50,577 nt of DNA from Bacilli bacterium (GCA_036381315.1 DASVDB010000176.1:1-50577), one strand, 5' to 3'; counted from the first letter of the stretch, positions 33,728 to 45,429 are shown. A program made the numbers and translations. Notes: generated by a model not told the origin, from the letters alone.

Positions 33728-33756
33728 ATTATAGCAAATGGTATTTGTTTAGTCTA
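33728..33756 (-). promoter_or_regulatory. SigA-type promoter of the nuo operon
   Basis: On the minus strand the -35 TAGACT (33751-33756) and a perfect -10 TATAAT (33728-33733) are separated by exactly 17 bases. It lies after the 33809-33839 terminator and before the nuoA ribosome-binding site. Confidence 0.75.
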
Positions 33757-33808
33757 TGATCTGCATCCAACAAAAGAAAATACGGCTGACAGGCGGAAAA
33801 AACAACGA

Positions 33809-33839
33809 AAGGCCGCCCCGGTTCATGCGGGACAGCCTT
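33809..33839 (-). terminator. Rho-independent terminator upstream of nuoA
   Basis: AAGGCCGCCCCG (33809-33820) pairs with CGGGACAGCCTT (33828-33839), using two G-U pairs in the minus-strand RNA. It is followed by TTTCGTTGTTTTTT. It sits 12 bases after the stop of the small ORF at 33852 and supports transcription reaching this point from the right. Confidence 0.8.
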
Positions 33840-33851
33840 CTACACATCGCG

Positions 33852-33989
33852 TTATCTATAGTTTCCATGCGCCAGGACAAAACCCGCTGCTTTTAGGCGG
33901 TCAGCCTCCAGCGCCTGCGCTTTGTAGACGTTAAGCCACACCGCATAGCGCTCCTTGCGCAACGATAAAACGGGTGGATCGCCTTCCAC
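33852..33989 (-). CDS. Doubtful small ORF between atpC and nuoA
   Basis: A possible gene of 45 residues from a GTG at 33989: MEGDPPVLSLRKERYAVWLN, then VYKAQALEADRLKAAGFVLA. The open frame continues upstream to 34064. I found no good ribosome-binding site for either start. In its favour, a strong terminator begins 12 bases after the stop and the codons look like those of the neighbours. I recognise no family; the YAVWLNVYKAQALEADRLKAAGF part faintly recalls SPOR-type repeats. It may instead be the remnant of a longer gene. Confidence 0.3.
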   Translation of the reverse strand: MEGDPPVLSLRKERYAVWLNVYKAQALEADRLKAAGFVLAHGNYR

Positions 33990-34071
33990 GCCTACCCGTT
34001 CAACGCTAAAATGTTGGCTCCCCTCCCTGCGTAACTCGAGTGCCCCCCTAGATAACCCATCCACACACCGC

Positions 34072-34254
34072 TAACGGACGTAACTGAGGCTATTTGCCGA
34101 AAAAAGGCTGGGCAAAAATTTTAACGGACGCCACAGCGGCTATTTGCCGTTTTTTTACCTGAATGCCGCACAAAGTGCTAAAATAAGCGCGCCTGCGTCC
34201 GTTAAACTTGAAAACCGGGCGTAATACCCAAAATAGCCTCTGTCACGTCCGTTA
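34072..34254. repeat. Intergenic repeat, family B, four units in two orientations
   Basis: Units with the core TAACGGACG-n(5-6)-GGCTATTT-GCC at 34072-34097 and 34122-34147 read on the plus strand, and at about 34181-34204 and 34231-34254 on the minus strand. Two direct copies thus face two inverted copies, and the array can fold on itself. It is unrelated to families A and C. No gene is seen within it. Confidence 0.8.
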
Positions 34255-34302
34255 GAACTGGAAGCCCACTACCACGTCCGGACTGAATTTCCTTGAATTT
34301 TA

Positions 34303-34462
34303 CCTATAATGCACAATTGCCGATATAGCGCCCCATGCTGAGCGTGATTATGCCTATAACCGCAAATATGCGGATATACGGATCCACGCGGGGTGAACAG
34401 GAGCCCATAACGGCAAATATGCCGATATAGCGCCTCGTACCGAGCGAGATGGTGCCTATAAC
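34303..34462. repeat. Palindromic intergenic repeat, family A, three units plus a half unit
   Basis: Units start at about 34303, 34352 and 34403 with a half unit (GCCTATAAC) at 34454. The cleanest is CCATAACGGCAAATATGCCG followed by ATATAG, the reverse complement of the units at 3.9-4.1 kb. The period is again 49-51 bases. The array lies directly after the atp operon terminator and beside the family B array. Confidence 0.85.
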
Positions 34463-34466
34463 AAAA

Positions 34467-34509
34467 AGGGCTGTCCGTCCGGCATGTTTCGGCCTACTTG
34501 GACAACCCT
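34467..34509 (-). terminator. Rho-independent terminator of the atp operon
   Basis: AGGGCTGTCC (34467-34476) pairs with GGACAACCCT (34500-34509). On the minus strand the stem is followed by TTTTTGTTA. It begins 36 bases after the atpC stop. Confidence 0.85.
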
Positions 34510-34545
34510 GCAATTTCGTTGCTTCATCTCTATATTACGCAATAT

Positions 34546-34959
34546 TCAATCAAGCTTCCGGCCGCTGACGGTAAGCCGGTTGATCGCCTTCTGCAGTGCC
34601 AATTCGGCCCGGCGGAAGTCGTATTCGTCCTTTTTGCCTTGCAGCCGTTTTTCCGCACGTGCTTTTGCGGCCAAGGCGCGCTCCACGTCAATCTCGTTCG
34701 GGAGTTCCGCCGACTCGGCCAGAATGACGACCCGATCTTTGCGCACCTCCAAAAATCCGCCGTTAACCGCAATCAACTCTTCCTGGTTGCCCCGCTTTAC
34801 TTTAACCGGAGCAATCTTGAGCGGGGTGACAAGCGGAATATGGTTTGGCAAAATACCGAGTTCGCCAGCCGCCCCTTTCACGACGACCATATTCGCTTCA
34901 GCGGAATACGCTTTGCGCTCGGGGGTGACAACTTCCAATATAAGAGTGCTCACTTTCAT
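34546..34959 (-). CDS. atpC: AtpC, F1 ATP synthase epsilon subunit
   Basis: A 137-residue subunit with an N-terminal beta-sandwich (MKVSTLILEVVTPERKAYSA; GAAGELGILPNHIPLVTPLK) and a C-terminal helical hairpin (LPNEIDVERALAAKARAEKR) that can inhibit ATP hydrolysis. It connects F1 to the c-ring. It is the last gene of the operon, 17 bases after atpD. Confidence 0.95.
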   Translation of the reverse strand: MKVSTLILEVVTPERKAYSAEANMVVVKGAAGELGILPNHIPLVTPLKIAPVKVKRGNQEELIAVNGGFLEVRKDRVVILAESAELPNEIDVERALAAKARAEKRLQGKKDEYDFRRAELALQKAINRLTVSGRKLD

Positions 34960-34976
34960 TCCTCCCCGGCGAATCT

Positions 34977-36410
<1,434 letters not shown>

Positions 36411-36472
36411 TTAAGCATTGCCGCGAGTAAGCATTCGCCAAACGCTTCCGAAAAGAAAGCGGCGCTGTAAGA

Positions 36473-37333
36473 TTAGACTTGCGCGTTAGCCCCGGCGACG
36501 ATTTCCGATATTTCCTGGGTAATAGAAGCCTGGCGGGCGCGATTGTACTGCAGCGTATACGTGTTGATCAGCTTGGTCGCATTCTTCGCGGCGTTGCCCA
36601 TTGCGGTCATCCGCGCCCCGAATTCGCTTGCCTTCGCTTCCAGCACCGCGCTGTAAATTAGCGTCTCCGCATAACGGGGCAACAGCGCTTCCAGCACTTC
36701 TTCGGGAGACGGTTCGTATTCATAGCTTGCGCCCACCCCCTCAGGCTTCACCTCAGCAAGGGGAAGAAGGCGTTTTTGCTCCGGTTTTTGCGAGATGGCA
36801 TTGATAAACCGGTTGTATACGATCACCAGTTCATCGCATTGTTCCGTTTCATAAGCGCGCACCGCGGCGTTGGCGATTGCCCGAATGTCCGAAAAACGGA
36901 CAAAATCCGGCAGACCCGTCAACTCTTCGGCGATCCGGAAACCGCGTCTCTTAAAGAAGTCGCGGCCCTTGCGACCGATCACAAACAGGATATATTCATG
37001 TTCCGATTTGTGTTTTTCGCGGATCGTTTGCAAGATGCCGCGCAGCAAATTGGCGTTGTAACCGCCTGCCAGGCCGCGGTCTGAAGTAATAACCAGATAA
37101 CCGGTCTTCTTCACTTCCCGCGTTTGCAGCATCGGGTGTTTGATCCCTTTTGATCCGGCGGCGATGCTGGCGATAACCTCTTTCATCTTATCGGAATAAG
37201 GACGGGAAGAAACTGCCGCATCCTGCGCCTTTTTCAACCGGGATGCCGCGATCATTTCCATCGCTTTGGTGATTTGCTTCATGTTTTGCGTGCTTTTGAT
37301 TCGCCGCTTGATGTCGCGCATTCCTTTAGCCAT
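36473..37333 (-). CDS. atpG: AtpG, F1 ATP synthase gamma subunit
   Basis: A 286-residue central-stalk subunit. The N-terminal helix MAKGMRDIKRRIKSTQNMKQ and the C-terminal helix with ARQASITQEISEIVAGANA form the coiled-coil rotor shaft. The middle has the usual Rossmann-like domain (TSDRGLAGGYNANLLR). It lies between atpA and atpD as in all bacterial F-type operons. Confidence 0.96.
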   Translation of the reverse strand: MAKGMRDIKRRIKSTQNMKQITKAMEMIAASRLKKAQDAAVSSRPYSDKMKEVIASIAAGSKGIKHPMLQTREVKKTGYLVITSDRGLAGGYNANLLRGILQTIREKHKSEHEYILFVIGRKGRDFFKRRGFRIAEELTGLPDFVRFSDIRAIANAAVRAYETEQCDELVIVYNRFINAISQKPEQKRLLPLAEVKPEGVGASYEYEPSPEEVLEALLPRYAETLIYSAVLEAKASEFGARMTAMGNAAKNATKLINTYTLQYNRARQASITQEISEIVAGANAQV

Positions 37334-37399
37334 ACTTTATTCACCGCCTTGAAACTTGAGGTGCACTCAAGCCAAACTCATGTTTAAGAAATCCAGTTC

Positions 37400-38920
<1,521 letters not shown>

Positions 38921-38930
38921 TCACCCCTGA

Positions 38931-39482
38931 CTAGATTGCTTTCGATTCCGTCAAACCTTTTTTCAAACGTTCCAATTTTCCGGATAAGCTGCCGTCGTAC
39001 AACCTGTCGCCGATACGCACCTTTATTCCGCCCAACAGCGTCGGGTCCATAACCGTTTGCACGCGGATTGTCTTTCCGCACAATTTGCTGAACTTGTCGG
39101 CAATTTCCTGAACCTCTTCGGCGGAAACGGGAAACGGGGAGGCGACAATTGCGTCCGCGCGACCGAGCGCGTCATTGGCCGTTTGCACAAAAGCGTGATA
39201 CAGTTCGGCCAACATGGCGCTTCTGCCGCGCTCGAACAAGAGATTGACAGTGCGCAGGAGAGTTTCGTCCATTTCTCCTTTGAAGACTTGTTTGACCAAT
39301 TCCGTTTTGGCTGCCGCATCGATGTTCGGGTGCCGAATGATGCGCCTGAATTCCGGATGCGCGGACACCGTTTCAACAAGAAGCTTCAGCTGTTCCTCGA
39401 CAAGAGCCTGACTGTCATGCTCGCGGGCAACTTCAAACAGCGCCCGGGCATATCTTCTGGCTACCACGCCATCACCTGTCAT
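38931..39482 (-). CDS. atpH: AtpH, F1 ATP synthase delta subunit
   Basis: A 183-residue peripheral-stalk subunit. The N-terminal helical domain includes RRYARALFEVAREHDSQALV, and the C-terminal part DPTLLGGIKVRIGDRLYDGS continues SLSGKLERLKKGL, the family signature. It ties the b-dimer to the top of F1. It overlaps atpF by ATGA. Confidence 0.95.
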   Translation of the reverse strand: MTGDGVVARRYARALFEVAREHDSQALVEEQLKLLVETVSAHPEFRRIIRHPNIDAAAKTELVKQVFKGEMDETLLRTVNLLFERGRSAMLAELYHAFVQTANDALGRADAIVASPFPVSAEEVQEIADKFSKLCGKTIRVQTVMDPTLLGGIKVRIGDRLYDGSLSGKLERLKKGLTESKAI

Positions 39483-39964
39483 AGCTTGTCTCCCACCTCA
39501 TTCAAGTAGTGGTTGACAATCTCCGCCTGCGATTTCTCGTCGATTTGTTTCTCGATAATTTTCGAAGCAATCAGCACGGACATGGCGCTGACCTGGCTGC
39601 GCAATGCGGCAACCGCCTTGTTCTTTTCGCTCTCGATATCTTTCAACGCTTCCGCTTGCAGGCGGGCGGCCTCATCTTTCGCTTTCCGGATGATTTCCTC
39701 CGCCTCGCGCACGCTGGTCGTCTTGGCCCGCTCGATGATCTCGTAAGCGTCCTGGCGCGCCTGATTCAGGACCTGCTTTTGCTCCTCCAGCAGCTTTTCC
39801 GCCTGCACGCGGTTTTGTTCAGCGGTCTTGATGTCACTCAGTACGCGCTCGCGGCGTTTTTCCATAATGCCGAACAACGGTCCGAACGCTTTTTTCTGCA
39901 AAAAATAATACAGGATGCCGAACGCTATAATGGCATACACAAATGTCGTCCATTCAAAAGACAA
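39479..39964 (-). CDS. atpF: AtpF, Fo ATP synthase b subunit
   Basis: A 161-residue protein with a single N-terminal helix (about 5-25, WTTFVYAIIAFGILYYFLQK) and a long charged coiled coil that dimerises as the stator stalk. There is one copy only and no b' gene, as in other Firmicutes. Confidence 0.95.
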   Translation of the reverse strand: MSFEWTTFVYAIIAFGILYYFLQKKAFGPLFGIMEKRRERVLSDIKTAEQNRVQAEKLLEEQKQVLNQARQDAYEIIERAKTTSVREAEEIIRKAKDEAARLQAEALKDIESEKNKAVAALRSQVSAMSVLIASKIIEKQIDEKSQAEIVNHYLNEVGDKL

Positions 39965-40048
39965 CTTGGAGTCACTCCCTTCTTGGCTACTCGCGGAAAA
40001 AGCAAAACGAAGGCGTGGAAGGCTCTTCCTTCCGCGCCGTTTGGAACC

Positions 40049-40282
<234 letters not shown>

Positions 40283-40307
40283 TCAAATATAATTAGTAGT
40301 TTTTTGT

Positions 40308-41087
40308 TTAATGCTCTTCATGCGTTGCCAACGCCGTAGATAAATACACCATCGTCAAAATGGTAAACACAAACGCCTGAATTGCGCCTACAAAAATACT
40401 GAATCCCTGCCAGGCAATAAGCGGAATGATGCCCACGAATCCTGCCGAAATAATAACCGAGATCAGCACTTCACCGGCATAAATATTGCCAAAAAGCCGC
40501 AAACCAAGCGTTAAAAACTTCGACACTTCTTCAATAATCGAAATCGGCAAAAATACCGGGTTTGGCGATACATAATGCTTGAAATAGTTTTTGGCGTTGC
40601 GCGTAATTCCCAAAAAGTGGACCATGAAAATGACCATGAACGATAGCCCCATCGTGGTCATTACGCTGGCCGTGGGCGATTTCCACCAAACCAGGGAGAC
40701 GCCCTCATGGCCTTTCGCAGCCGCAGCGGCAATGTCAGCCTGGGAAACAACCTCCAGACCAAAGATGGAAAACGGCTTTGTATGTTCGGTCACGATCGAG
40801 AACGGCAACCCCAACAGATTTCCGATAAAAATGAACATAATCAGGGTAATCCCCAGCATGATGAAGGACTTTCCTTTTTTCATATCCATTGTGCTGGCGA
40901 TTAAACCCTGAACAAATTCAACAACCCACTCGAAAAAATTTTGCATCTTGCCGGGATTTTCCGCCGACAGTCTGCGCGTACCCGCCCAGGCAAGGATGTA
41001 CACGATGATTGCGGTAACGGTGATCATAATGATGCTCGCCAAATCAAACTTGATGCCAGCCAAAGTGATTATCGGTGATTCATGCAT
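40308..41087 (-). CDS. atpB: AtpB, Fo ATP synthase a subunit
   Basis: A 259-residue membrane subunit with about six helices that forms the proton half-channels. The essential arginine is in TLGLRLFGNIYAGEVLISVI. The C-terminus AIQAFVFTILTMVYLSTALA is typical. I use the ATG at 41087 (MHESPIITLAGIKFDLASII), preceded by AAAGGGGTG; the 25 extra codons upstream look like non-coding gap. Confidence 0.94.
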   Translation of the reverse strand: MHESPIITLAGIKFDLASIIMITVTAIIVYILAWAGTRRLSAENPGKMQNFFEWVVEFVQGLIASTMDMKKGKSFIMLGITLIMFIFIGNLLGLPFSIVTEHTKPFSIFGLEVVSQADIAAAAAKGHEGVSLVWWKSPTASVMTTMGLSFMVIFMVHFLGITRNAKNYFKHYVSPNPVFLPISIIEEVSKFLTLGLRLFGNIYAGEVLISVIISAGFVGIIPLIAWQGFSIFVGAIQAFVFTILTMVYLSTALATHEEH

Positions 41088-41180
41088 TGAACAGATTTCA
41101 CCCCTTTCCGCAGGAAACCATAGTGCTTGCAAGTCCATGAACTTGAACCGGAACCATAACAAAGCTCCGGCTCGTTGCTA

Positions 41181-41561
41181 TCAGCCGTGTCGATTTCTTA
41201 TATTAGCAATAATGCCCAGTAGGAGTGTTACCAATTGCGTAAAAAATAATCCCGCCAGCGTCGTGGAAAATGCAATGTCTTCGGCTTCAAGCGAAACCAG
41301 GACTGCCAATAACGAAATTGCCGCTCTCGGAACAAAGCCGATATTGACTTTCTTGCCGGTCTTGCGAAGAACAGCATCCGCCGCCAGACGAATCTTCAAA
41401 GCCAAATACATCGAATTGATCCAACTCGCCGCCGCACCAAGCAACAGTCCGGCAAAATACGAATGGTAACGCGGAACGGCAAACCATCCGAGCAAGCAAA
41501 TTCCCAGAAAAACAAGGGATACTTTGCTAACCGCTTTCAGATGGGCGGAAAATTCATCCAT
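41181..41561 (-). CDS. atpI: AtpI, ATP synthase subunit I
   Basis: A 126-residue protein with four helices (about 15-32, 34-50, 78-96, 100-118) of the ATP synthase I family. In other bacilli such proteins help assemble the c-ring or take up Mg. The start overlaps the end of the preceding AtpZ-like gene by eight bases. Conservation of this family is low, and operon position is the main support. Confidence 0.85.
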   Translation of the reverse strand: MDEFSAHLKAVSKVSLVFLGICLLGWFAVPRYHSYFAGLLLGAAASWINSMYLALKIRLAADAVLRKTGKKVNIGFVPRAAISLLAVLVSLEAEDIAFSTTLAGLFFTQLVTLLLGIIANIRNRHG

Positions 41562-41781
41562 GACGGTCCCCCATGAATCTTCTCATGATCATTACCACGC
41601 TCGCAATTCCCGCGAGAAGGCCGGCCATGATTCCGATCACTATCCAATATTGATGGCTCGTCCAAGCGGCAATCGTCCGGCCGCCGAAAAACCCCGCAGC
41701 CATAAAAACGGCCAGATCAACTCCAATCGCGCCGACAAGCGACGCGGCCAGCCATGGATTCTTATCCGGCTTTTCATTCAT
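41554..41781 (-). CDS. AtpZ/AtpI-type small membrane protein
   Basis: A 75-residue protein with two helices (about 9-29, 39-59), starting MNEKPDKNPWLAASLVGAIG at the ATG at 41781, with GGAG 11 bases upstream. The glycine-rich helix GVDLAVFMAAGFFGGRTIAA matches the AtpZ/AtpI family that precedes atpI in Firmicutes and is linked to Mg or Ca transport for the ATP synthase. It is the first gene of the operon. Confidence 0.85.
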   Translation of the reverse strand: MNEKPDKNPWLAASLVGAIGVDLAVFMAAGFFGGRTIAAWTSHQYWIVIGIMAGLLAGIASVVMIMRRFMGDRHG

Positions 41782-41845
41782 GGGAAAAATCACTCCACGG
41801 GAAGCCTGCCAGGGGAAAAACACATTTTTTCACGAACCCTCATTT

Positions 41846-41875
41846 ATTTTATCGAAGTGAACTTCGGTTTGTCAA
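41846..41875 (-). promoter_or_regulatory. SigA-type promoter of the atp operon
   Basis: On the minus strand a perfect -35 TTGACA (41870-41875) is followed after 18 bases by -10 TAAAAT (41846-41851). The spacer contains the hairpin-forming CGAAGTTCACTTCG. It lies 65 bases before the first start codon and after the end of wecB, so the atp operon has its own promoter. Confidence 0.8.
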
Positions 41876-41994
41876 TTTGAATAAATTTAAACATTTCGTG
41901 AACGTAATTTGAAAAACCGCATAAAATCAATGATTCCGGCCGACGGCAACTGTACAGTGCAACGAAACGGTGTCGGCAAAACCGCTGCACGCCG

Positions 41995-43143
41995 TCAAGT
42001 TGCGCAAAAAGGCCGCGGCTTGTCCGGACTTAGCCCGTGTCCGTACAAAATCGCCTGGACAATTCGCCGCGAAGCTTGTCCGTCTCCATACGGGTTTGCC
42101 GCTTTGCTCATCTTTTCATATAAAGCGGGGTAGGTCAGCAAGGCCGCGGCGCGATCATACACCCGCTCTTCAGCGGTCCCCACCAGTTCGAGAACACCCG
42201 CTTCCACGCCTTCCGGCCGCTCGGTCGTATCCCGCAAAACAAGCGCCGGAATGCCGAATGACGGCGCTTCTTCCTGAATGCCGCCGGAGTCCGTCAAAAT
42301 CAAATGCGTATGCGGATAAAAGTTGTACAAATCAACCACATCAAGCGGTTCAATCAGGCGAATGCGCGGGTGGTTTCCCAAAATCTCATGGGCGGGTTCC
42401 AGCACGGCCGGATTCGGATGAACCGGGTAAACGATCCGCACGTCGGTAAATTCATCGGCGATTCGCCTGACTGCCCGAAAAATGCGGCGATGCGGCTCGC
42501 CCTGCGCCTCGCGGCGGTGCGCCGTCATCAGAATTAACCGGTTGCCGTTAGCCCAATCCAACACCGGGTGCGTAAAGTTGTCTTTAACCAAATATTGCAT
42601 CACATCGGTAATCGTATTGCCGGTCACAAAGATCGCCGCTTCCGGCTTGTTTTCCTTGCGCAGATTGCCGGCCGACCACGCGGTCGGAGCGAAATGCAAG
42701 TCAGCGAGCACTCCCGTCAATTGCCGGTTCATTTCTTCCGGGTATGGCGCCATCTTGTTCCATGTACGCAAGCCGGCTTCCACATGCCCAACCGGAATTT
42801 GCTGCATGAAGGCGGCGAAACTTGCCAAAAAGGTCGTAATCGTATCCCCGTGCACGAGGATCAAGTCCGGCTTGGCCTCCCGCAAAACCGGCTCCAGGCC
42901 TTGCAGCACCCGGACAGACAACTCGTTCAGCGTTTGCCTTTCCCGCATCACGTTCAGATCGTATTGCGGCTTAATCCCGAACAGATGGAGCACTTGATCC
43001 AGCATTTCCCTATGCTGCGCCGTCACGCAAACAATCGGCTCCATTTCATCCTTATGCTTGTTCATTTCGAGCACGAGCGGAGCCATCTTGATTGCTTCCG
43101 GACGCGTGCCGAAAATGGCCATCACTTTTAACTTGCCGCGCAT
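41995..43143 (-). CDS. wecB: UDP-N-acetylglucosamine 2-epimerase (non-hydrolysing)
   Basis: A 382-residue cytoplasmic enzyme, also called MnaA, that interconverts UDP-GlcNAc and UDP-ManNAc for secondary wall polymers and linkage units. The N-terminal motif is VMAIFGTRPEAIKMAPLVLE. The catalytic-site blocks VHGDTITTFLASFAAFMQQI and PVGHVEAGLRTWNKMAPYPE and the C-terminal UDP-binding loop LTDSGGIQEEAPSFGIPALV are present. ManNAc is a component of the pyruvylated SLH-binding polymer, which links it to csaB and the SLH protease in this window. It starts 15 bases after upp. Confidence 0.93.
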   Translation of the reverse strand: MRGKLKVMAIFGTRPEAIKMAPLVLEMNKHKDEMEPIVCVTAQHREMLDQVLHLFGIKPQYDLNVMRERQTLNELSVRVLQGLEPVLREAKPDLILVHGDTITTFLASFAAFMQQIPVGHVEAGLRTWNKMAPYPEEMNRQLTGVLADLHFAPTAWSAGNLRKENKPEAAIFVTGNTITDVMQYLVKDNFTHPVLDWANGNRLILMTAHRREAQGEPHRRIFRAVRRIADEFTDVRIVYPVHPNPAVLEPAHEILGNHPRIRLIEPLDVVDLYNFYPHTHLILTDSGGIQEEAPSFGIPALVLRDTTERPEGVEAGVLELVGTAEERVYDRAAALLTYPALYEKMSKAANPYGDGQASRRIVQAILYGHGLSPDKPRPFCAT

Positions 43144-43158
43144 GTTCTACTCTCCAGT

Positions 43159-43788
43159 CTATTTCGTGCCGAACAGCCTGTCGCCCGCGTCTCCCAATCC
43201 CGGAACGATATATCCGTGATCGTTCAGACAGTCATCGATTGCCGCAACATAAATATCGATATCCGGATGGGCTTGCTGCACCGTCTTGATGCCTTCCGGC
43301 GCTGCGATCAGGCACATCAATTTGATTTGCGTACAGCCTCTTTTTTTCAGCATTTCAATAGCGGCGCTGGCGGAACCCCCGGTCGCCAGCATCGGATCGA
43401 TCACGATCAACTCCCGCTCCTGCACATCGGTAGGAAGCTTGATATAGTATTCAACAGGCCGCAGCGTGTCGGGATCGCGGTACAAGCCGATGTGCCCGAC
43501 TTTCGCCGCCGGCAGCAGTTTCAAAATACCGTCAACCATGCCGAGCCCGGCCCGCAAAATGGGAATAAGCCCAAGCATGCGCCCGGAGATGATTTTCCCT
43601 TCGGCAACCGCCACGGGTGTTTTCACTTGCGTTTTTTCCAACGGGATGTCGCGTGTAATTTCATACGCCATTAATGTCGCAACTTCATCAACAAGTTCGC
43701 GGAATATTTTCGTATTTGTTTCCTCGTTGCGGATGAACGTCAGCTTATGCTGTATCAGCGGATGATCACAAACGAAGATTTTGCCCAA
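43159..43788 (-). CDS. upp: Upp, uracil phosphoribosyltransferase
   Basis: A 209-residue salvage enzyme making UMP from uracil and PRPP, the same length as B. subtilis Upp. The PRPP-binding loop is [20 protein letters not shown] and the uracil-binding C-terminus is [19 protein letters not shown] chose the TTG at 43788 ([20 protein letters not shown]), seven bases after GGGAGG, rather than the upstream frame that spans that site. Its place just upstream of the atp operon is conserved in B. subtilis. Confidence 0.95.
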   Translation of the reverse strand: MGKIFVCDHPLIQHKLTFIRNEETNTKIFRELVDEVATLMAYEITRDIPLEKTQVKTPVAVAEGKIISGRMLGLIPILRAGLGMVDGILKLLPAAKVGHIGLYRDPDTLRPVEYYIKLPTDVQERELIVIDPMLATGGSASAAIEMLKKRGCTQIKLMCLIAAPEGIKTVQQAHPDIDIYVAAIDDCLNDHGYIVPGLGDAGDRLFGTK

Positions 43789-43840
43789 TGCTGCTCCTCC
43801 CAACGTCTTTTATGGCAAAAACACATTTCAAGCCTTGTCC

Positions 43841-43849
43841 ATTATATCA
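43841..43849 (-). promoter_or_regulatory. Extended -10 promoter of upp-wecB
   Basis: The minus strand reads TGATATAAT, a perfect extended -10. The -35 region is GC-rich and poor. It lies after the 43875-43899 terminator and about 53 bases before the upp start. Confidence 0.6.
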
Positions 43850-43874
43850 TTCCGCGCGCCCGCTTGCACATAAG

Positions 43875-43899
43875 AAAAAACCCCCGAAAATATCGGGGG
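43875..43899 (-). terminator. Rho-independent terminator after the lipoprotein gene
   Basis: CCCCCGA (43881-43887) pairs with TCGGGGG (43893-43899). On the minus strand the stem is followed by TTTTTT (43875-43880). It begins 16 bases after the lipoprotein stop codon. Confidence 0.9.
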
Positions 43900-43914
43900 A
43901 TGGCGGTGCAAGCG

Positions 43915-45429
43915 TTAGTCAAATTCGATCGTGATTTCCTGTGTTTCCTGATCCCACGTCACTTTTGCGCCCAACTTTTCAACAACAAACCGCAAGGGCA
44001 CAAAAGTGCGTCCGTTTTTGATGACCGCCTGTTCGGGCATTTGAACTTTTGCGCCGTTTACGATAGCCGTTTGATCGTTTGGCCGTACGACCACCTCGTT
44101 GCCGTTTGCCGTAAACGTGATTTCATGCGTTTCCTGATTCCAGACAGGCTCGGTATCGGCAACTTTACTGATAAATTTGACCGGTATCATCGTGTTGTTA
44201 TTTGTGGTTATATAGGGCGGCTCATCCAGATAGACGATTTCGTTTCCCACAGTGGCAAAACCGTCGCCGATCGTCACGTTGCCTGTGCGCTTCAGATACT
44301 GTTCCGCAAAGAAGCGGATAATCGAGTGATCGCCCAATTGTTTGATTTTGGTCCGGTCGGTTAAATCTTCAATGGACAATGCGTTCGCAAAATCGGCTTC
44401 CGGCAGGGAAACATCCTGATTGATATTCCAGTTTTGCGTTTCGATGTTCAACTTCAGTTTTACCACATCTCCCAGTATCGGCTGGGATACGCCCAAATCG
44501 ATGTTGACGTTGGCTCCGACGGTATGCGCGTCCGGTGTAAGATACAGATCGGCCTGCGTCAGAAAATCGACGTTCGCGCCCGTCTCCTCTTCGATTTTTT
44601 GTTCGTTATATTGGTCCAACTCCGCTTTCATGTCAAGCAGAAAATTACGAAAATCCTCTATTTCCGCATCCAGTTCTTCATCGGTCAGGGCGTCCGCCGA
44701 ATCGCCCTCCACAATTGCGGAAAACTCTTTCGCCATCGGCTTTAACCCGTCGTATTCAGCCAAATTGCCCAAGAAGTACGAAACAAACGAAATGATATCG
44801 TCAACCGTCAGTTCAACATGAATTTGCTTGACGCTTTGCGTTCCTTCCGGCGTAGTAACATTCACAAATCCGCGGTCTTCGATTTTTCGCAAGTTGAAGT
44901 TAAACTGGTCAAGATAATCTCTGAATGTGTCGGCAAAAAAGCCTTTTAATTTCGCAGTCATTTCCTTGGAGTCGAAAGAACCCGCCAAATATGCGGCGAA
45001 TTCCGGATCGGACGGACTGATTTTAATATACCGATCCTCCGATGATGTGCGGGCGTATATTTCATCATCTTTTGCAAAAATTTCTAAAAAGGGATCTTTG
45101 TCGCTTTTCCAATATTTCGAGTTCTTCAGCGGGGCCGGGTCGACAAAACTAAATTTTACGTAAATATCTTGCTCTTTCGTCGTTTTCTGTTCAATGATGA
45201 TTCCCGATTTTAACAGTTCGGAGACCATGCCGGTTACTTCCTCATCTACGCTGCCATACGCTTCTGTGATTTGATCCGGAATTTGCAAGTCTATCTTCAA
45301 AACCATTTTCGATTCCACAGAATCTACCAACAAATTATTCAGCCAGGCATCCTTTAAAGCAGGTGACGTCGAAGAGCAGCCAACTAGCAGCAGCATAAGC
45401 GCTAATGACGCCAGTAAAATTTTTTTCAC
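43915..45429 (-). CDS. Lipoprotein with a C-terminal copper-amine-oxidase-like (stalk) domain
   Basis: A 504-residue secreted protein. The lipobox is LLLVGCSS, giving lipidation on Cys18 after a short signal peptide. Residues about 30-380 form a divergent domain that I do not recognise, rich in acidic coil-forming stretches. The C-terminal 110 residues are a copper-amine-oxidase N1-like domain (Pfam Cu_amine_oxidN1) with two repeats: NTMIPVKFISKVADTEPVWN and RTFVPLRFVVEKLGAKVTWD. This stalk domain is very common in Paenibacillus secreted proteins and does not imply oxidase activity. The GTG start has GGAGGGG upstream. The gene is a single transcription unit with its own terminator. Confidence 0.85.
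   Translation of the reverse strand: MKKILLASLALMLLLVGCSSTSPALKDAWLNNLLVDSVESKMVLKIDLQIPDQITEAYGSVDEEVTGMVSELLKSGIIIEQKTTKEQDIYVKFSFVDPAPLKNSKYWKSDKDPFLEIFAKDDEIYARTSSEDRYIKISPSDPEFAAYLAGSFDSKEMTAKLKGFFADTFRDYLDQFNFNLRKIEDRGFVNVTTPEGTQSVKQIHVELTVDDIISFVSYFLGNLAEYDGLKPMAKEFSAIVEGDSADALTDEELDAEIEDFRNFLLDMKAELDQYNEQKIEEETGANVDFLTQADLYLTPDAHTVGANVNIDLGVSQPILGDVVKLKLNIETQNWNINQDVSLPEADFANALSIEDLTDRTKIKQLGDHSIIRFFAEQYLKRTGNVTIGDGFATVGNEIVYLDEPPYITTNNNTMIPVKFISKVADTEPVWNQETHEITFTANGNEVVVRPNDQTAIVNGAKVQMPEQAVIKNGRTFVPLRFVVEKLGAKVTWDQETQEITIEFD

Noticed and set aside
41940-41990. A palindrome (ACTGTACAGT) within a longer imperfect stem after wecB, considered as a terminator
   Set aside because: No U-run follows on the minus strand and the stem has many mismatches; it may have some structure but I cannot support a function.
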